Assembly: GCA_002086835.1 (NCBI GenBank)
Contig: MVIG01000012.1
Span: 62,001-126,000 of the forward strand
Reading direction: 5' to 3'
Source: Mycolicibacterium porcinum
GTDB lineage: Bacteria > Actinomycetota > Actinomycetes > Mycobacteriales > Mycobacteriaceae
Length of the DNA: 64,000 nt
The number at the start of each line of letters is the position of its first letter. Positions within the stretch are counted from its first letter, which is position 1. Shown here piece by piece: positions 1-13,034 of the stretch. Position numbers and translations under genes: made by a program. The notes below the pieces were generated by a model. That model was not told where the DNA came from. It ran no database searches and was given only the letters and a program-made list of their open reading frames with translations.

Positions 1-1
1 G

Positions 2-100
2 TCCTTCCTCCAGTGGATGGCCGACATGGGTCCGTGGAACTATGCGGTCGCCTTTGCCTTCATGATCAGTGGGCTGTTGCTCACGATGCGCTGGCGCTGA
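2..100 (+). CDS. crgA: CrgA, C-terminal fragment (runs off left edge)
   Basis: The last 32 codons and the TGA stop of a small membrane protein are present; the start lies outside the window. The fragment contains [20 protein letters not shown] followed by RWR, which I recognise as the second transmembrane helix and basic tail of CrgA, a roughly 93-residue two-helix protein of the actinobacterial septum that interacts with FtsZ and penicillin-binding proteins. Position supports this: in mycobacteria crgA lies next to the PH-domain gene and ppiA. Only the family-level identity can be judged from this fragment. Confidence 0.85.
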   Translation, partial: SFLQWMADMGPWNYAVAFAFMISGLLLTMRWR

Positions 101-211
101 GCCGAAACGGCATCCTAATGAATTCATCTTACGGTTTTAGCGTTACCGGTTCAGCAACCTCGGCGATGCTCAATCACATCGTTGTGATTCATCCCCATTG
201 GGGATAGCACC

Positions 212-220
212 TGTGGATAA
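212..220 (-). promoter_or_regulatory. Isolated perfect DnaA box
   Basis: TGTGGATAA on the plus strand is the exact complement of the consensus DnaA box TTATCCACA. It lies in the 155-bp gap between crgA and the PH-domain gene, about 36 bp before that gene's start and over 12 kb from oriC. A single box can bind DnaA as a regulatory or titration site, but one 9-mer may also occur by chance. Confidence 0.5.
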
Positions 221-255
221 CTCCATTAGTCGCGGTAAGAGGGTGTGAAGAACCC

Positions 256-672
256 GTGCAGCAAACTCATTGGGGCCCACCCGCCGCCGGAGTCGCAGGT
301 TGCGGCATAGGCGGACTTATGATGGCTATCGCGGCTGTGACCCTGATCACAGACCCGCCCGGACGTGTTCTTGCCGGCATAGCTGGGGTGGGATTGCTCA
401 CGTTCGCAACATTGTCGTGGCGGGCACGACCCAAACTGGCAATTAACCAAGACGGTCTCACGGTCGCCGGTTGGTGGAGTACCCGGACATATCGCCGCAA
501 TGAGATCCGCACAATTCGCATCACGGAGTTCCGCCGGATCGCCCGCAAGGTCCGCCTCCTGGAGATCGAAACCATCGACGACCGGCTGATGGTCCTCACG
601 CGATGGGATCTCGGAACAGACCCGCTCGACGTCCTGGATGCACTCACGGAGGCCGGCTACGCAGCCCCGTGA
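256..672 (+). CDS. PH-domain membrane protein (Rv0010c-like)
   Basis: A 138-residue protein with two predicted membrane helices (about residues 9-29 and 34-50) and a C-terminal cytosolic PH-like beta domain (about 58-133) containing RLLEIETIDDRLMVLTRWDL. It resembles the mycobacterial Rv0010c family of small PH-domain membrane proteins; no biochemical function is known to me. Start is GTG at 256, with AGAGGG about a dozen bases upstream. It lies between crgA and ppiA and converges on ppiA across a strong hairpin. A role near the division machinery is suggested only by its neighbours. Confidence 0.8.
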   Translation: MQQTHWGPPAAGVAGCGIGGLMMAIAAVTLITDPPGRVLAGIAGVGLLTFATLSWRARPKLAINQDGLTVAGWWSTRTYRRNEIRTIRITEFRRIARKVRLLEIETIDDRLMVLTRWDLGTDPLDVLDALTEAGYAAP

Positions 673-692
673 CGAGACGCCCCCACACAACA

Positions 693-722
693 CGCGACGC
701 CCCCGGTTTCGGGGGCGTCGCG
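693..722. terminator. Hairpin terminator between PH-domain gene and ppiA
   Basis: A perfect 12-bp stem (CGCGACGCCCCC / GGGGGCGTCGCG) with a GGTTTC loop sits between two convergent genes, 20 bp after one stop and 26 bp before the other. It is followed by CATTTGT on the plus strand rather than a long T run, as is common in mycobacteria. Likely bidirectional. Confidence 0.75.
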
Positions 723-748
723 CATTTGTAGGTGCGGGGTCGGTCCCG

Positions 749-1276
749 TTATGACACGGTGACCGATTCGATGACGACCGGCTCGGTCGGCCGGTCGGAG
801 CGATCGGTGGCGGTGGACGCGATGGCGTCGACGACCTTCTGCGACTCCGGATCGACAACCTCGCCGAAGATCGTGTGGCGCCGGTTGAGGTGCGGGGTCT
901 GACCCACCGTGATGAAGAACTGGGAGCCGTTGGTGCCCGGCCCGGCGTTGGCCATCGCCAGCAGGTAGGGCTTGTCGAACTGCAGCTCCGGGTGGAACTC
1001 GTCGGCGAACTGGAAGCCCGGGCCGCCGCGACCGGTGCCGGTCGGGTCGCCGCCCTGGATCATGAAGCCGTCGATCACCCGGTGGAAGATGACGCCGTCA
1101 TAGAACGGACCGGAGGTTCCGCCCGAGGCATTCTCGGTGCTGTAGTCCTTGGTGCCCTGCGCCAAGCCGACGAAGTTGGCCACGGTCTTGGGAGCGTGGT
1201 TTCCGAACAGTGCGATCTTGATGTCGCCGCGGTTGGTGTGCAATGTCGCCGTCGCGGTCTGAATGGGGCTCGTCAC
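749..1276 (-). CDS. ppiA: Peptidyl-prolyl cis-trans isomerase, cyclophilin type (PpiA)
   Basis: This 175-residue protein is a single-domain cyclophilin that catalyses cis-trans isomerisation of prolyl bonds. Diagnostic stretches are present: [19 protein letters not shown] carries the catalytic Arg, followed by [20 protein letters not shown] with the active-site Phe/Gln/His set. There is no signal peptide, so the protein is cytosolic. Start is GTG at 1276. An upstream ATG GCA GAC is followed at once by TGA, so the longer N-terminus annotated in some mycobacteria cannot be used here. Downstream it converges on the PH-domain gene; upstream it diverges from cwsA. Confidence 0.95.
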   Translation of the reverse strand: MTSPIQTATATLHTNRGDIKIALFGNHAPKTVANFVGLAQGTKDYSTENASGGTSGPFYDGVIFHRVIDGFMIQGGDPTGTGRGGPGFQFADEFHPELQFDKPYLLAMANAGPGTNGSQFFITVGQTPHLNRRHTIFGEVVDPESQKVVDAIASTATDRSDRPTEPVVIESVTVS

Positions 1277-1423
1277 GGCTACTCAGTCTGCCATCCCAGC
1301 CGCCGGCGACACTCAGATACCCCACCAACGCCCCCAGACTCCCGCCGAGATGGCAATGTGGATCTCAGCCGACAAACCCCGGCCGCAGCTCACCTCCGCC
1401 GCCCGTGCCCAGAAAGGTGCCAG

Positions 1424-1825
1424 ATGACCGCGAACGTCGATACCCGGTTGGCCCCCCGTCAGCGCCTAGCCCGCGGTTTGAAATACAGCACCGTCGGTCC
1501 GGTCGACGTGACCCGTGGCGTGGTGGGCATCAGTGCCAACACCGTGTCCGCGGCGGCCGCCGGCCTGCGCAAGCGCTACGAATCGGGCAAGCTGCGGCGC
1601 CAGCTCGCAGCGGCCGCGGGAGCGGTTGCCGCGTTGCCCGAGGTCCTCCAGGAGGCGGCCGCAGCGCCGCAGGCCAAGCCGCGGCGCACGCGGCGGCTGC
1701 TCCTGGCCGGGGTCGCCGTGGCGACACTGGCCGGTGGGGCCTTGGCATTTTCGATCGTGCGCCGGTCCACGAGGCCCGAGCCGTCACCGTTGCCGCCCAG
1801 CGTCGAGGTCACCCCGAAGCCCTAG
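1424..1825 (+). CDS. cwsA: Cell wall synthesis protein CwsA
   Basis: A 133-residue bitopic membrane protein. An N-terminal cytosolic part contains KYSTVGPVDVTRGVVGIS, then an Ala-rich amphipathic stretch (about 40-82), one membrane helix (about 91-112) and a short Pro-rich tail ending PSVEVTPKP. This matches mycobacterial CwsA, known to interact with CrgA and Wag31 in pole growth and division; crgA is nearby at the left edge. ATG at 1424 is preceded by AGAAAGG. The soluble segment is shorter than I recall for M. tuberculosis, with fewer heptad-like residues after the VTRG motif. Confidence 0.9.
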   Translation: MTANVDTRLAPRQRLARGLKYSTVGPVDVTRGVVGISANTVSAAAAGLRKRYESGKLRRQLAAAAGAVAALPEVLQEAAAAPQAKPRRTRRLLLAGVAVATLAGGALAFSIVRRSTRPEPSPLPPSVEVTPKP

Positions 1826-1847
1826 GGGCCCGGCCAGGGGACGGCGA

Positions 1848-2294
1848 CTATCCGTCCCCGTCAGGGGCCGGCACATCGGCCCCACCGTTCTCGTCCGGGT
1901 TGTCCCCGGCACCGTGATTCGGGTTCGTGCAGATCGTCCCCTCACACGGCACGTCGGAACCGTCCCCGTTCGGATTCGGCATCACCGCGCCGCCGTTCTC
2001 GTCCGGGTTGTCCCCGGCACCGTGATTCGGATTGGTGCAGATGGTCCCCTCGCACGGCACCATCGAGCCGTCGCCATTAGGGTTGGGCATCATCGGCACG
2101 GTCGAGGTGCCGGGTGCACCTGGGGCGTGCGGAGCCGCCGGCGCATTCGGTGTCTTCGGCGCGGCCGGTGCGTGACTCGTCGACGTCGCCGGCGCCTCGG
2201 TGCCGTCCGGAGCTTGCTGACTGTTGTCGGTACCGCACGCGGCGCTGAGTAGGAGTGCCGCCGCGACAGGAATTATCTTGTGCAAACACAACAT
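1848..2294 (-). CDS. Lipoprotein with a 36-residue tandem duplication
   Basis: A 148-residue predicted lipoprotein. Residues 1-19 form a signal peptide ending in LSAAC, with Cys20 as the lipidated residue. A Pro/Ala/Thr-rich linker (about 25-68) is followed by two 36-residue repeats (69-104 and 105-140), each containing VPCEGTICTNPNHGAG, so each carries one Cys pair. The copies differ at only two residues. I do not recognise a named family. The ATG at 2294 is favoured because it gives a clean signal peptide and has TACCGT 8 nt upstream (leaderless pattern); a longer reading frame adds an unlikely 24-residue leader. It converges on cwsA. Function unknown; the Cys pairs may form disulfides outside the membrane. 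Confidence 0.75.
   Translation of the reverse strand: MLCLHKIIPVAAALLLSAACGTDNSQQAPDGTEAPATSTSHAPAAPKTPNAPAAPHAPGAPGTSTVPMMPNPNGDGSMVPCEGTICTNPNHGAGDNPDENGGAVMPNPNGDGSDVPCEGTICTNPNHGAGDNPDENGGADVPAPDGDG
1875..2090 (-). repeat. Two tandem 108-bp repeats within the lipoprotein gene
   Basis: Copy 1 spans 1983-2090 and copy 2 spans 1875-1982. They encode near-identical 36-residue units beginning MPNPNGDGS. The DNA copies differ by scattered, mostly silent substitutions, so the duplication is not brand new. Copy number may vary between strains. Confidence 0.85.
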
Positions 2295-2438
2295 GTGAGC
2301 CGACGGTATCAATTGACGCCCCTGTTCTCGGGACATTGCCGCCGTCGTACCGGAACTGGTTGGCACACAGGGTGGTTCGCAACAACGAAAAAGCGGCTCC
2401 GGCGCTGACCGGAACCGCTCTGCGACTCAATGGAGTTG

Positions 2439-2511
2439 TGGAGCCTAGGAGATTCGAACTCCTGACATCTGCCTTGCAAAGGCAGCGCTCTACCAACTGA
2501 GCTAAGGCCCC
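2439..2511 (-). tRNA. alaT: tRNA-Ala (anticodon TGC)
   Basis: A 73-nt cloverleaf on the minus strand. The acceptor GGGGCCT pairs with AGGCTCC (with a G-T pair); the D-loop reads AGCTCAGTTGGTAGAGC, the anticodon arm CTGCCTTTGCAAGGCAG with anticodon TGC, and the T arm includes GTTCGAATC. CCA is not encoded. The first ten bases overlap the end of the DLW-39-type gene. Confidence 0.97.
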
Positions 2512-2624
2512 GAATCTGGCGGCGACACTGGATTTTCCAGGTCGTGCCAAACCTCGTCACCGTGACGTGATCGCCAGACGATCACCGCGGCGGCTGCGAT
2601 ACCGGCCAGAAGTATGAACCGCAT
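2502..2624 (-). CDS. DLW-39 family small protein
   Basis: A 40-residue ORF between the two tRNA genes: MRFILLAGIAAAAVIVWRSR, then a charged segment with EVWHDLENPV. An N-terminal membrane helix followed by a D/E-x-W-x-x-L motif fits the tiny actinobacterial DLW-39 family, which lies in this gyrA/tRNA neighbourhood. GAGAGG lies about 7 nt before the ATG. The stop codon TAG falls inside the 5' end of tRNA-Ala, so the coding region and tRNA overlap by ten bases. Function is not known. Family assignment is from memory; coding status is supported by the ribosome-binding site, composition and position. Confidence 0.7.
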   Translation of the reverse strand: MRFILLAGIAAAAVIVWRSRHGDEVWHDLENPVSPPDSGP

Positions 2625-2664
2625 GGCGCAACCTCTCGATGATCACCGGTTACACCGGGTGTCG

Positions 2665-2738
2665 TGGGCCTAGGAGGACTCGAACCTCCGACCTCTTCGT
2701 TATCAGCGAAGCGCTCTAACCGCCTGAGCTATAGGCCC
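2665..2738 (-). tRNA. ileT: tRNA-Ile (anticodon GAT)
   Basis: A 74-nt cloverleaf on the minus strand. Acceptor GGGCCTA pairs with TAGGCCC; the anticodon arm CTTCGCTGATAACGAAG carries anticodon GAT, and the T arm includes GTTCGAGTC. CCA is not encoded. The gyrA - DUF3566 - tRNA-Ile - tRNA-Ala order is typical of mycobacteria. Confidence 0.97.
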
Positions 2739-2794
2739 GAATATTGGGATCGACCGAGCGCAGAGATTACCGCACCGAGGCGCAGAGTCCCAAA

Positions 2795-3700
2795 TCAATC
2801 CCGGTCGGCAAGCGTGACCTCGACCCCGCCGACCAGATCGGTGGTCAGGTTGTAGATGAACGCACCGATGGTGGCCATGGCACACAGCACCACGATGTTC
2901 ACCAGGCCGATGAGCGCCGCCCCGCCGAAGATCGTTCCGCTGGAGACTAATTCGCCTCCTGAGGCGCCGCTGGCGCTGGTCAGGAGATCGCCGACATTGC
3001 TGTTGAGCTTGCTCCACACACCCATCGCGCCGAGCACGAGGTACAGGAACGCCACCGCGATCATCCACACGAAGAACAGCACCACCGACAGCACCAGTGA
3101 GACCTTCAGCACAGTCCACGGGTCGACGCGGCGGATCTGCATGCTGGCCCGGACCGGCCCCTGATGCGCGGTGCGGTTGGCCACCTGGATCCGGGTGGTC
3201 GGGGAGTTGCTCGAGGACCTGGCCGGGGTGTCAGCGGACGGCTTGCGTTGCGCCGGACGCGGGGACGGCCCGGACAGGTCAGGGATCTCACTCGCGTAGG
3301 CCTCGGACCGCACCGGTTCGCTGCGCGGGGCGGCCTGCGCCGCCGGTGCCGGGGACGACGGACGGGCCGGGCGGGGCTGCTGCTCGGTCTCCTGGTTCTC
3401 GGAGCCCGCGACGAAGCGCTGTAGCCGGGCTTCAACGCCGGGGGAGTGGGCGCTCGGCGTACGGGCGCCCTCGTCACGCGTCTCGGTCGCCGGCGGCGGC
3501 GTGGTCCTGGCGGTTCCGCGCTGCCACGGCGGCGCCTCACCGGTCTCGGTGATCTGACCGCCCGCAGGCCGGGGCTGGACTCCGGCGGCCTTCCCGGCGG
3601 TCGAGGCGCCTTCGGCTCCCGCGGACCCGGCACCTGAGCCGTTGGAGCTGCCGGGCCGGTCGCCCGCTCGCGGGTAACCCGGCTCGCTCGGTGAACTCAC
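2795..3700 (-). CDS. DUF3566 membrane protein (Rv0007-like)
   Basis: A 301-residue protein. Residues 1 to about 180 are low-complexity, rich in Pro/Ser/Gly/Arg and probably disordered and cytosolic. Residues 186-301 form the DUF3566 domain with [19 protein letters not shown] and two hydrophobic helices. GTG at 3700 is preceded by AAGGAG at 7 nt. It follows gyrA with a strong hairpin between them, so it may be transcribed at a reduced level from the gyrase operon or separately. Molecular function is not established. Confidence 0.88.
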   Translation of the reverse strand: MSSPSEPGYPRAGDRPGSSNGSGAGSAGAEGASTAGKAAGVQPRPAGGQITETGEAPPWQRGTARTTPPPATETRDEGARTPSAHSPGVEARLQRFVAGSENQETEQQPRPARPSSPAPAAQAAPRSEPVRSEAYASEIPDLSGPSPRPAQRKPSADTPARSSSNSPTTRIQVANRTAHQGPVRASMQIRRVDPWTVLKVSLVLSVVLFFVWMIAVAFLYLVLGAMGVWSKLNSNVGDLLTSASGASGGELVSSGTIFGGAALIGLVNIVVLCAMATIGAFIYNLTTDLVGGVEVTLADRD

Positions 3701-3720
3701 CTAACAGCTCCTTAGCTCAG

Positions 3721-3745
3721 GCCGGGGTCCGCGTCGGACCCCGGC
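3721..3745. terminator. Hairpin between gyrA and the DUF3566 gene
   Basis: A perfect 11-bp stem GCCGGGGTCCG / CGGACCCCGGC with a 3-nt loop lies just after the gyrA stop. No T tract follows on the minus strand, so it may attenuate transcription or stabilise the 3' end rather than fully terminate. Confidence 0.6.
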
Positions 3746-3752
3746 GACAGCG

Positions 3753-6260
<2,508 letters not shown>

Positions 6261-6317
6261 GAGTTCCTCGCTCGTCGGCTCGGCTTGATGCGGTCAAAAG
6301 ACTTGGGCGCGTGGCGG

Positions 6318-8462
<2,145 letters not shown>

Positions 8463-8555
8463 CTAACTGCGCCGTGCGCGGAATTTCTCGGCCATTGGTG
8501 CCTCCGGACGCTCGGGAAGATCCATTTCGCGCGTCTGCGCGTTCTGAGCGCAGTC

Positions 8556-9134
8556 CTAGCCGTAGGTATCGCGGGGACCCCGGCCCGCGACGTGGTACCG
8601 GCCCTTGCGCCAGGACGGGCCGACGGGTCCGACGATCTTTAGCGAGGTCACCACCCCGTCCCCGACGGCGGCAGCGATCTTGGCCAGCAGCTGGGACTGC
8701 ACCATGCGCAGCTGAGTGGCCCACGCGGTGGATTCCGCCGAGACGGTCAACACCCCTTCGTTCAGGGCGGTCGGGTTGGCATGATCGGCGATCTGGTCGC
8801 CGACCACGGTGCGCCACCGGCCGAATACCGAGCCCTCGGCGACCCTCGAGGACCAGCCCCGCACCTTCGCCAGATCCTGCGTCGCGGCCCCGAGCGGTTG
8901 CGGATCACGGACGTCGGGACCAGGACCAGACCAGCTGCGGCGCCGCCCGGCATTACCTGCGACCCGACGTACCGGGGCGCTGCGACCGCGGCCGACGTCC
9001 TTACCTTGACTGCGTGCGGCGCCTCGAGCCTCTTCGAGCGTGCGTCGCACCAGATCCATGCCACGCATTCGGGTGAGATCTTCGGGGGACACCGCGGGGG
9101 TGGGCTCGGGGGATGCTGCGGAATCGTCCGTCAT
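8556..9134 (-). CDS. dciA: DciA family helicase-loading protein (DUF721)
   Basis: A 192-residue protein of the DUF721/DciA family (Rv0004-like). DciA proteins load or regulate the replicative helicase DnaB in bacteria lacking DnaC/DnaI. The conserved KH-like core is the C-terminal half, with [20 protein letters not shown] and [19 protein letters not shown]; the N-terminal half is basic and probably disordered. Its ATG overlaps the recF stop (ATGA), showing translational coupling in the dnaN-gnd-recF-dciA string. Confidence 0.92.
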   Translation of the reverse strand: MTDDSAASPEPTPAVSPEDLTRMRGMDLVRRTLEEARGAARSQGKDVGRGRSAPVRRVAGNAGRRRSWSGPGPDVRDPQPLGAATQDLAKVRGWSSRVAEGSVFGRWRTVVGDQIADHANPTALNEGVLTVSAESTAWATQLRMVQSQLLAKIAAAVGDGVVTSLKIVGPVGPSWRKGRYHVAGRGPRDTYG

Positions 9135-10285
9135 GACTGCACCACCGATATCCGTCCCTGATCGCCCTCGGTCATCCTGATCTCGACCCGGTTGACCGCC
9201 CAGTCCTGCGGGATGTCCTCGCCGACCGCAGCCGTCACCAGAACCTGCTCGGCCTCACCGGCCACGGCCGCCAGCGCCTGCCGGCGCGCGGTGTCCAGCT
9301 CGGCGAACACATCGTCGAGCAGCAGCACCGGATCGACACCGTCCGACCGCAGCAGTTCGTAGGCCCCCAACCGCAGGGCCAGAGCCATCGACCACGATTC
9401 ACCATGGCTGGCAAAGCCTTTCGCGGGCTGATCGCCGAGCCACAGCTCGAGGTCGTCGCGATGGGGACCCACCAGGCAGACCCCGCGATCCAGCTCCGCG
9501 TCGCGCCGTCGCGCCAGCGCGTCCAGCAGCGCGGCCTCATAGAACTCGACGGGTTCGGGGCCTGGAGCGTTCTCTATCGCCTCGACGCTGCTGCGGTACC
9601 GGATCGCCGCGGGCCTGCTGGACGGCGCGAGTAATTGATAGGCCTTCTGGACTTCCGGATGCAGCTGCTCGACGAGCGCGATGCGGGCCGCGATCAACGC
9701 CGCGCCGTGCGCCGCGAGGTGTCCGTCCCACACATCGAGGGTGTCCAGTACGCTGCGGTCACCTCGATAACGTGCTCCCGCAGCGGTTTTCAGCAACGCC
9801 GTGCGCTGGCGCACCACCTTGTCGTAATCGGCGCGGATACCCGCGATGGCCGGCCGGCGAGTGGTCGCCAGCTCGTCGAGGTAGCGCCGGCGTTCACCTG
9901 GATCGCCGCGGACCAGTGCTAGATCCTCCGGACTGAACAGCACCGCCCGCAGGACGCCCAGGATCTCGCGGGGCGAGCGGACCGGCGAACGGTTCAGCCG
10001 GGCCTTGTTGGCGCGACCGCTGGTGATCTCGAGATCGACCGCCAGCTCCCGCCCCTCGTTGACCACGATGCTCGAGACGATGGCGCGCGGTGCGCCGGCC
10101 CGGATGAGGGGCGCGTCCGAGGCCACCCGATGGGACCCCAGAGTGGCGCAATACCACAGTGCCTCAACGAGATTCGTCTTGCCGAAGCCGTTCGATCCGA
10201 CGAAGACCGTGCGGCCGGGCTCGAGCTCGAGCTCGACATGTGCCCAGGACCGGTAATCGGTCAGTCCCAGGTGACGGACATACAT
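9131..10285 (-). CDS. recF: DNA replication/repair protein RecF
   Basis: A 384-residue RecF, an SMC-like ATPase that helps load RecA at gapped DNA. Walker A is [10 protein letters not shown] near residue 30, the signature region is in the latter third, and Walker B is [13 protein letters not shown]. Length is typical. Start ATG at 10285 lies 12 bp after gnd, and the stop overlaps dciA, so gnd-recF-dciA are co-transcribed. Confidence 0.97.
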   Translation of the reverse strand: MYVRHLGLTDYRSWAHVELELEPGRTVFVGSNGFGKTNLVEALWYCATLGSHRVASDAPLIRAGAPRAIVSSIVVNEGRELAVDLEITSGRANKARLNRSPVRSPREILGVLRAVLFSPEDLALVRGDPGERRRYLDELATTRRPAIAGIRADYDKVVRQRTALLKTAAGARYRGDRSVLDTLDVWDGHLAAHGAALIAARIALVEQLHPEVQKAYQLLAPSSRPAAIRYRSSVEAIENAPGPEPVEFYEAALLDALARRRDAELDRGVCLVGPHRDDLELWLGDQPAKGFASHGESWSMALALRLGAYELLRSDGVDPVLLLDDVFAELDTARRQALAAVAGEAEQVLVTAAVGEDIPQDWAVNRVEIRMTEGDQGRISVVQS

Positions 10286-10297
10286 CGGAATTCGCGC

Positions 10298-11191
10298 CTA
10301 ACCGGACTCACTGATGCGGTGCACCGCGTGGCCACCGAACTGGTTGCGCAACGCCGACACCGCCTTCATGGTGGGGGAGTCCTCTTGCCTCGAGGCGAAC
10401 CGAGCGAACAACGAGGCCGCGATCACCGGCATCGGTACCCGGTGGCTGATCGCCTCCTCCACCGTCCAGCGACCTTCCCCGGAATCCTCGGTGTACCCGC
10501 TGATGGCGGCGAAACCCGGATCTTCCTTGAGGGCCTTGGCCAGCAGCTGCTGCAGCCAGGACCGCACCACGGTGCCATTGGTCCAGGCCTGGATGACGGC
10601 TTGGGGATCGGTGATCAGGTCCTCGGCCGCGAGCAGTTCGTAACCTTCGGCGTAGGCGTGCATCAGGCCGTACTCGATGCCGTTGTGCACCATCTTGGCG
10701 TAATGACCGGCACCCACCGGGCCGGCGTGGACGAAGCCGTCGGCCAGATCACCTTCGGGGCGCAACGTGTCGAAGATCGGCATGGCTCGAGCCACGTCGG
10801 CGTCGCTGCCGCCGACCATCAGCCCATAGCCCTCGTGCAGACCCCAGACGCCGCCCGAGACACCGGCATCGATGAAGTTGATTCCCTTGGCGCCCAACAG
10901 CTTTGCGTGCGGCCCGTCTTCGGTGTACCTCGAGTTGCCACCGTCGATCACCAGATCGCCCGGACCCAGTACATCGGCGAGCGCGGCGATGGTCTCGTGT
11001 GTCACCGTGCCCGACGGAACCATCACCCAGACCACCCGCGGCGCCTCGAGCGCCGCGGCGAGATCGGCCAGGCCGGCCACGTCACTGACCTCCGGCCGCG
11101 GGTCGTATCCCACGACCTCATGGCCACCGGCACGCAGGCGCTCGCGCATGTTGAAGCCCATCTTGCCCAGGCCGATCAACCCCAGTTGCAT
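10298..11191 (-). CDS. gnd: 6-phosphogluconate dehydrogenase, short (GndA/YqeC-type) form
   Basis: A 297-residue decarboxylating 6-phosphogluconate dehydrogenase-like protein. The NAD(P)-binding Rossmann motif is GLIGLGKMGFNM at the N-terminus; the substrate motif VIDGGNSRYTED and catalytic Lys/His/Asn in GHYAKMVHNGIEYG are intact. At about 300 residues it is the short form, lacking the C-terminal extension of the 470-residue enzyme. Such forms are often NAD-preferring, but cofactor use cannot be told from sequence alone. It sits inside the dnaN-recF operon, as in M. smegmatis and unlike M. tuberculosis (from memory). Confidence 0.92.
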   Translation of the reverse strand: MQLGLIGLGKMGFNMRERLRAGGHEVVGYDPRPEVSDVAGLADLAAALEAPRVVWVMVPSGTVTHETIAALADVLGPGDLVIDGGNSRYTEDGPHAKLLGAKGINFIDAGVSGGVWGLHEGYGLMVGGSDADVARAMPIFDTLRPEGDLADGFVHAGPVGAGHYAKMVHNGIEYGLMHAYAEGYELLAAEDLITDPQAVIQAWTNGTVVRSWLQQLLAKALKEDPGFAAISGYTEDSGEGRWTVEEAISHRVPMPVIAASLFARFASRQEDSPTMKAVSALRNQFGGHAVHRISESG

Positions 11192-11216
11192 GTGCGCCCT
11201 CTCTCGCCCGCGCCGG

Positions 11217-12410
11217 TCAGCCGGGGAGGCGGACCGGCATCAACAGGTAGACGTAATCGGTCTTGGCGGCCGGGAACGGACCCGAACCACCACCGGTACC
11301 ACCATCCTCGCCCGTGGGCCGCAACACTGCGGGCCGGCTCGGCGTGGTGAAACCGAAAGTCACGCGGTCCGAATGCAACGAGCTCAACCCGTCGGTCAGG
11401 TAGGTCGGGTTGAACGCGATGGTTAGCGGATCCCCGGCGAACTCCACCGGCAGGTCTTCCTCGGCCCGGCCCACGTCGTCGGCGCCGGCCGACAGCCGCA
11501 GCACGTCGTCTCCGAATTCCATCCGGATCTGCGCACCCCGATCGGCCACCAGGGCCACACGCTTGATCGCCTCGGTGAGCTCGGCCACGCCGATGGTTGC
11601 CACCGCTGTGTGTTCGGACGGCAGCAGCTGACGGAATTTCGGGAACTCGGCGTCGAGCAGTCGCGTGGTGCTGCGCTTGCCGTTACTGCGGATACCGAGC
11701 AGACCGTCCTTGCCGACGGAGTCCCCGGAGCCCAGCGACAGGTGCACCTGGTTGCCGTCGGTGCCGGCCTTGGCCGCCTCGGCCAGCGTCTTGGCCGGCA
11801 CCAGCACGGCCGCTTCGACGTCGGTGGCGCTGGTTTCCCAGGTCAGCTCACGCACGGCGAGCCGGAAGCGGTCGGTCGCCGCCAAAACCACTGATTCACC
11901 GGAGATCTCGACCCGGATACCGGTCAGCATGGGCAGGGTGTCGTCGCGGCCTGCGGCGACGGCGACCTGGCCGATGGCCTCGGCGAACAGATCCGACGAC
12001 ACGACGCCGGTCTCTTCGGGCAGCGTCGGCAGTGCGGGGTAATCCTCGACCGCCAGCGTCGGCAGCGAGAACCGGGCGCTGCCACAGGTCAGGGCCACCC
12101 GGGTGCCGTCGACACTGAGCTCCACCGGCTTGGCCGGCAGTGCTTTGGTGATGTCGGACAACAACCGTCCTGACACCAAAACGCTTCCAGGAGAAGCGAT
12201 TTCAGCACTGACACGCACCTCGGCGGAAACTTCGTAGTCGAAGCCGGAGATGGTCAGGCCGTCATCGGTGCCGGTCAGCAGGACGCCGGCCAGCACCGGG
12301 ATGGTGGGCCGGGTCGGCAGATTGCGGGCCACCCAGGCCACCGCGTCCGCGAAGTCCTCACGCACCACGCGGAACTTCAAGTCGGTCAGCCCAGCCGTCG
12401 TCGTCGCCAC
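11217..12410 (-). CDS. dnaN: DNA polymerase III beta subunit (sliding clamp)
   Basis: A 397-residue beta clamp made of three similar domains. Recognisable pieces are [25 protein letters not shown] in the middle domain (abbreviated core LPMLTGIR) and the C-terminal [10 protein letters not shown], part of the hydrophobic pocket that binds clamp-loader and polymerase peptides. GTG at 12410 is preceded by GAAGGGG. It lies downstream of dnaA across oriC and heads the dnaN-gnd-recF-dciA string. Confidence 0.98.
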   Translation of the reverse strand: MATTTAGLTDLKFRVVREDFADAVAWVARNLPTRPTIPVLAGVLLTGTDDGLTISGFDYEVSAEVRVSAEIASPGSVLVSGRLLSDITKALPAKPVELSVDGTRVALTCGSARFSLPTLAVEDYPALPTLPEETGVVSSDLFAEAIGQVAVAAGRDDTLPMLTGIRVEISGESVVLAATDRFRLAVRELTWETSATDVEAAVLVPAKTLAEAAKAGTDGNQVHLSLGSGDSVGKDGLLGIRSNGKRSTTRLLDAEFPKFRQLLPSEHTAVATIGVAELTEAIKRVALVADRGAQIRMEFGDDVLRLSAGADDVGRAEEDLPVEFAGDPLTIAFNPTYLTDGLSSLHSDRVTFGFTTPSRPAVLRPTGEDGGTGGGSGPFPAAKTDYVYLLMPVRLPG

Positions 12411-12640
12411 GTGCTATGCGCCCCTTCGATGATCCCCATAACGAGCTCTACCTGCGTCTTCCGAAAACCGCACCACGCAGCATGACGCTGAATGACAAAG
12501 CTGGAAACCGCTGTCGATGAACCACCGTAGAGCTTTCCGCATCAACTTGAAAGCTAATCGATCGGGGTGACATGAGGGGCGGGCTCGTGCTTCGGGAGCC
12601 CGATCGGACGTACGGTCCGTCCGGTGTCCCCAACACCCTT

Positions 12641-12682
12641 CTTCTAGAAAGAATATTTAGAAGATATTTGAGTAACAGTATT
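12641..12682. other. AT-rich block in oriC (likely DNA unwinding element)
   Basis: About 42 bp of mostly A/T, including AGAATATTTAGAAGATATTT, in an otherwise GC-rich neighbourhood. It lies about 70 bp from the nearest DnaA-like boxes, a normal arrangement for strand opening at an origin. Unwinding itself is inferred. Confidence 0.7.
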
Positions 12683-12752
12683 AGGGGCTGTGAAAACTGG
12701 GGATGAACGGGTGTTTGCCCAGCACCGTCGGTGTGTCGCAATGTGAGCCGGC

Positions 12753-12864
12753 TGTGGAGAGTGGTGGATGGACCGGCGCTCGAGTGTGGACAGACGCGGG
12801 CGTGTGGATGATTTTGTCATTCATCCCGTGGTTTGCCCGCAGGTTGTGCACAGCGGTATCCACA
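12753..12864. promoter_or_regulatory. Cluster of DnaA boxes in oriC
   Basis: Five DnaA-box-like 9-mers on both strands: 12753-12761 (-), 12785-12793 (-), 12803-12811 (-), 12844-12852 (+, with a self-complementary TGTGCACA core) and 12856-12864 (+). They switch from minus-facing to plus-facing across the cluster. Confidence 0.75.
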
Positions 12865-13034
12865 GCGGTCGGCTGTGACGTGTGGTGCGTAATGGGGCGA
12901 AAGTTGTTACAAGATTTTTCGCCGGAGAGCCCCGGACAGACCACGATGTGAGACGCCGGCGGACGGCACGAAGACAGGATCGAAGCCCCGCCGGGTGTCG
13001 TCTCGAGCGGGGTGAGGGTGAAATACGGCGCGGC

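Larger units (their letters stand above)
12411..13034. other. Chromosomal replication origin (oriC), dnaN-dnaA intergenic region
   Basis: A 624-bp gene-free stretch between dnaA and dnaN. It contains an AT-rich block at about 12641-12682, likely the unwinding element, and a field of DnaA-box-like 9-mers: TTGTGCACA at 12844-12852, GTATCCACA at 12856-12864, and on the minus strand CTGTCCACA (12785-12793), TCATCCACA (12803-12811) and CTCTCCACA (12753-12761). Most differ from consensus by one or two bases, as usual for high-GC mycobacterial origins. The first 230 bp, towards dnaN, probably hold the dnaN promoter. No ORF in this stretch is convincing. Confidence 0.93.

Noticed and set aside
2665..2738. 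tRNA-Ile/tRNA-Ala as an rRNA operon spacer
   Set aside because: No 16S or 23S sequence is nearby; this is the stand-alone pair downstream of gyrA typical of mycobacteria.
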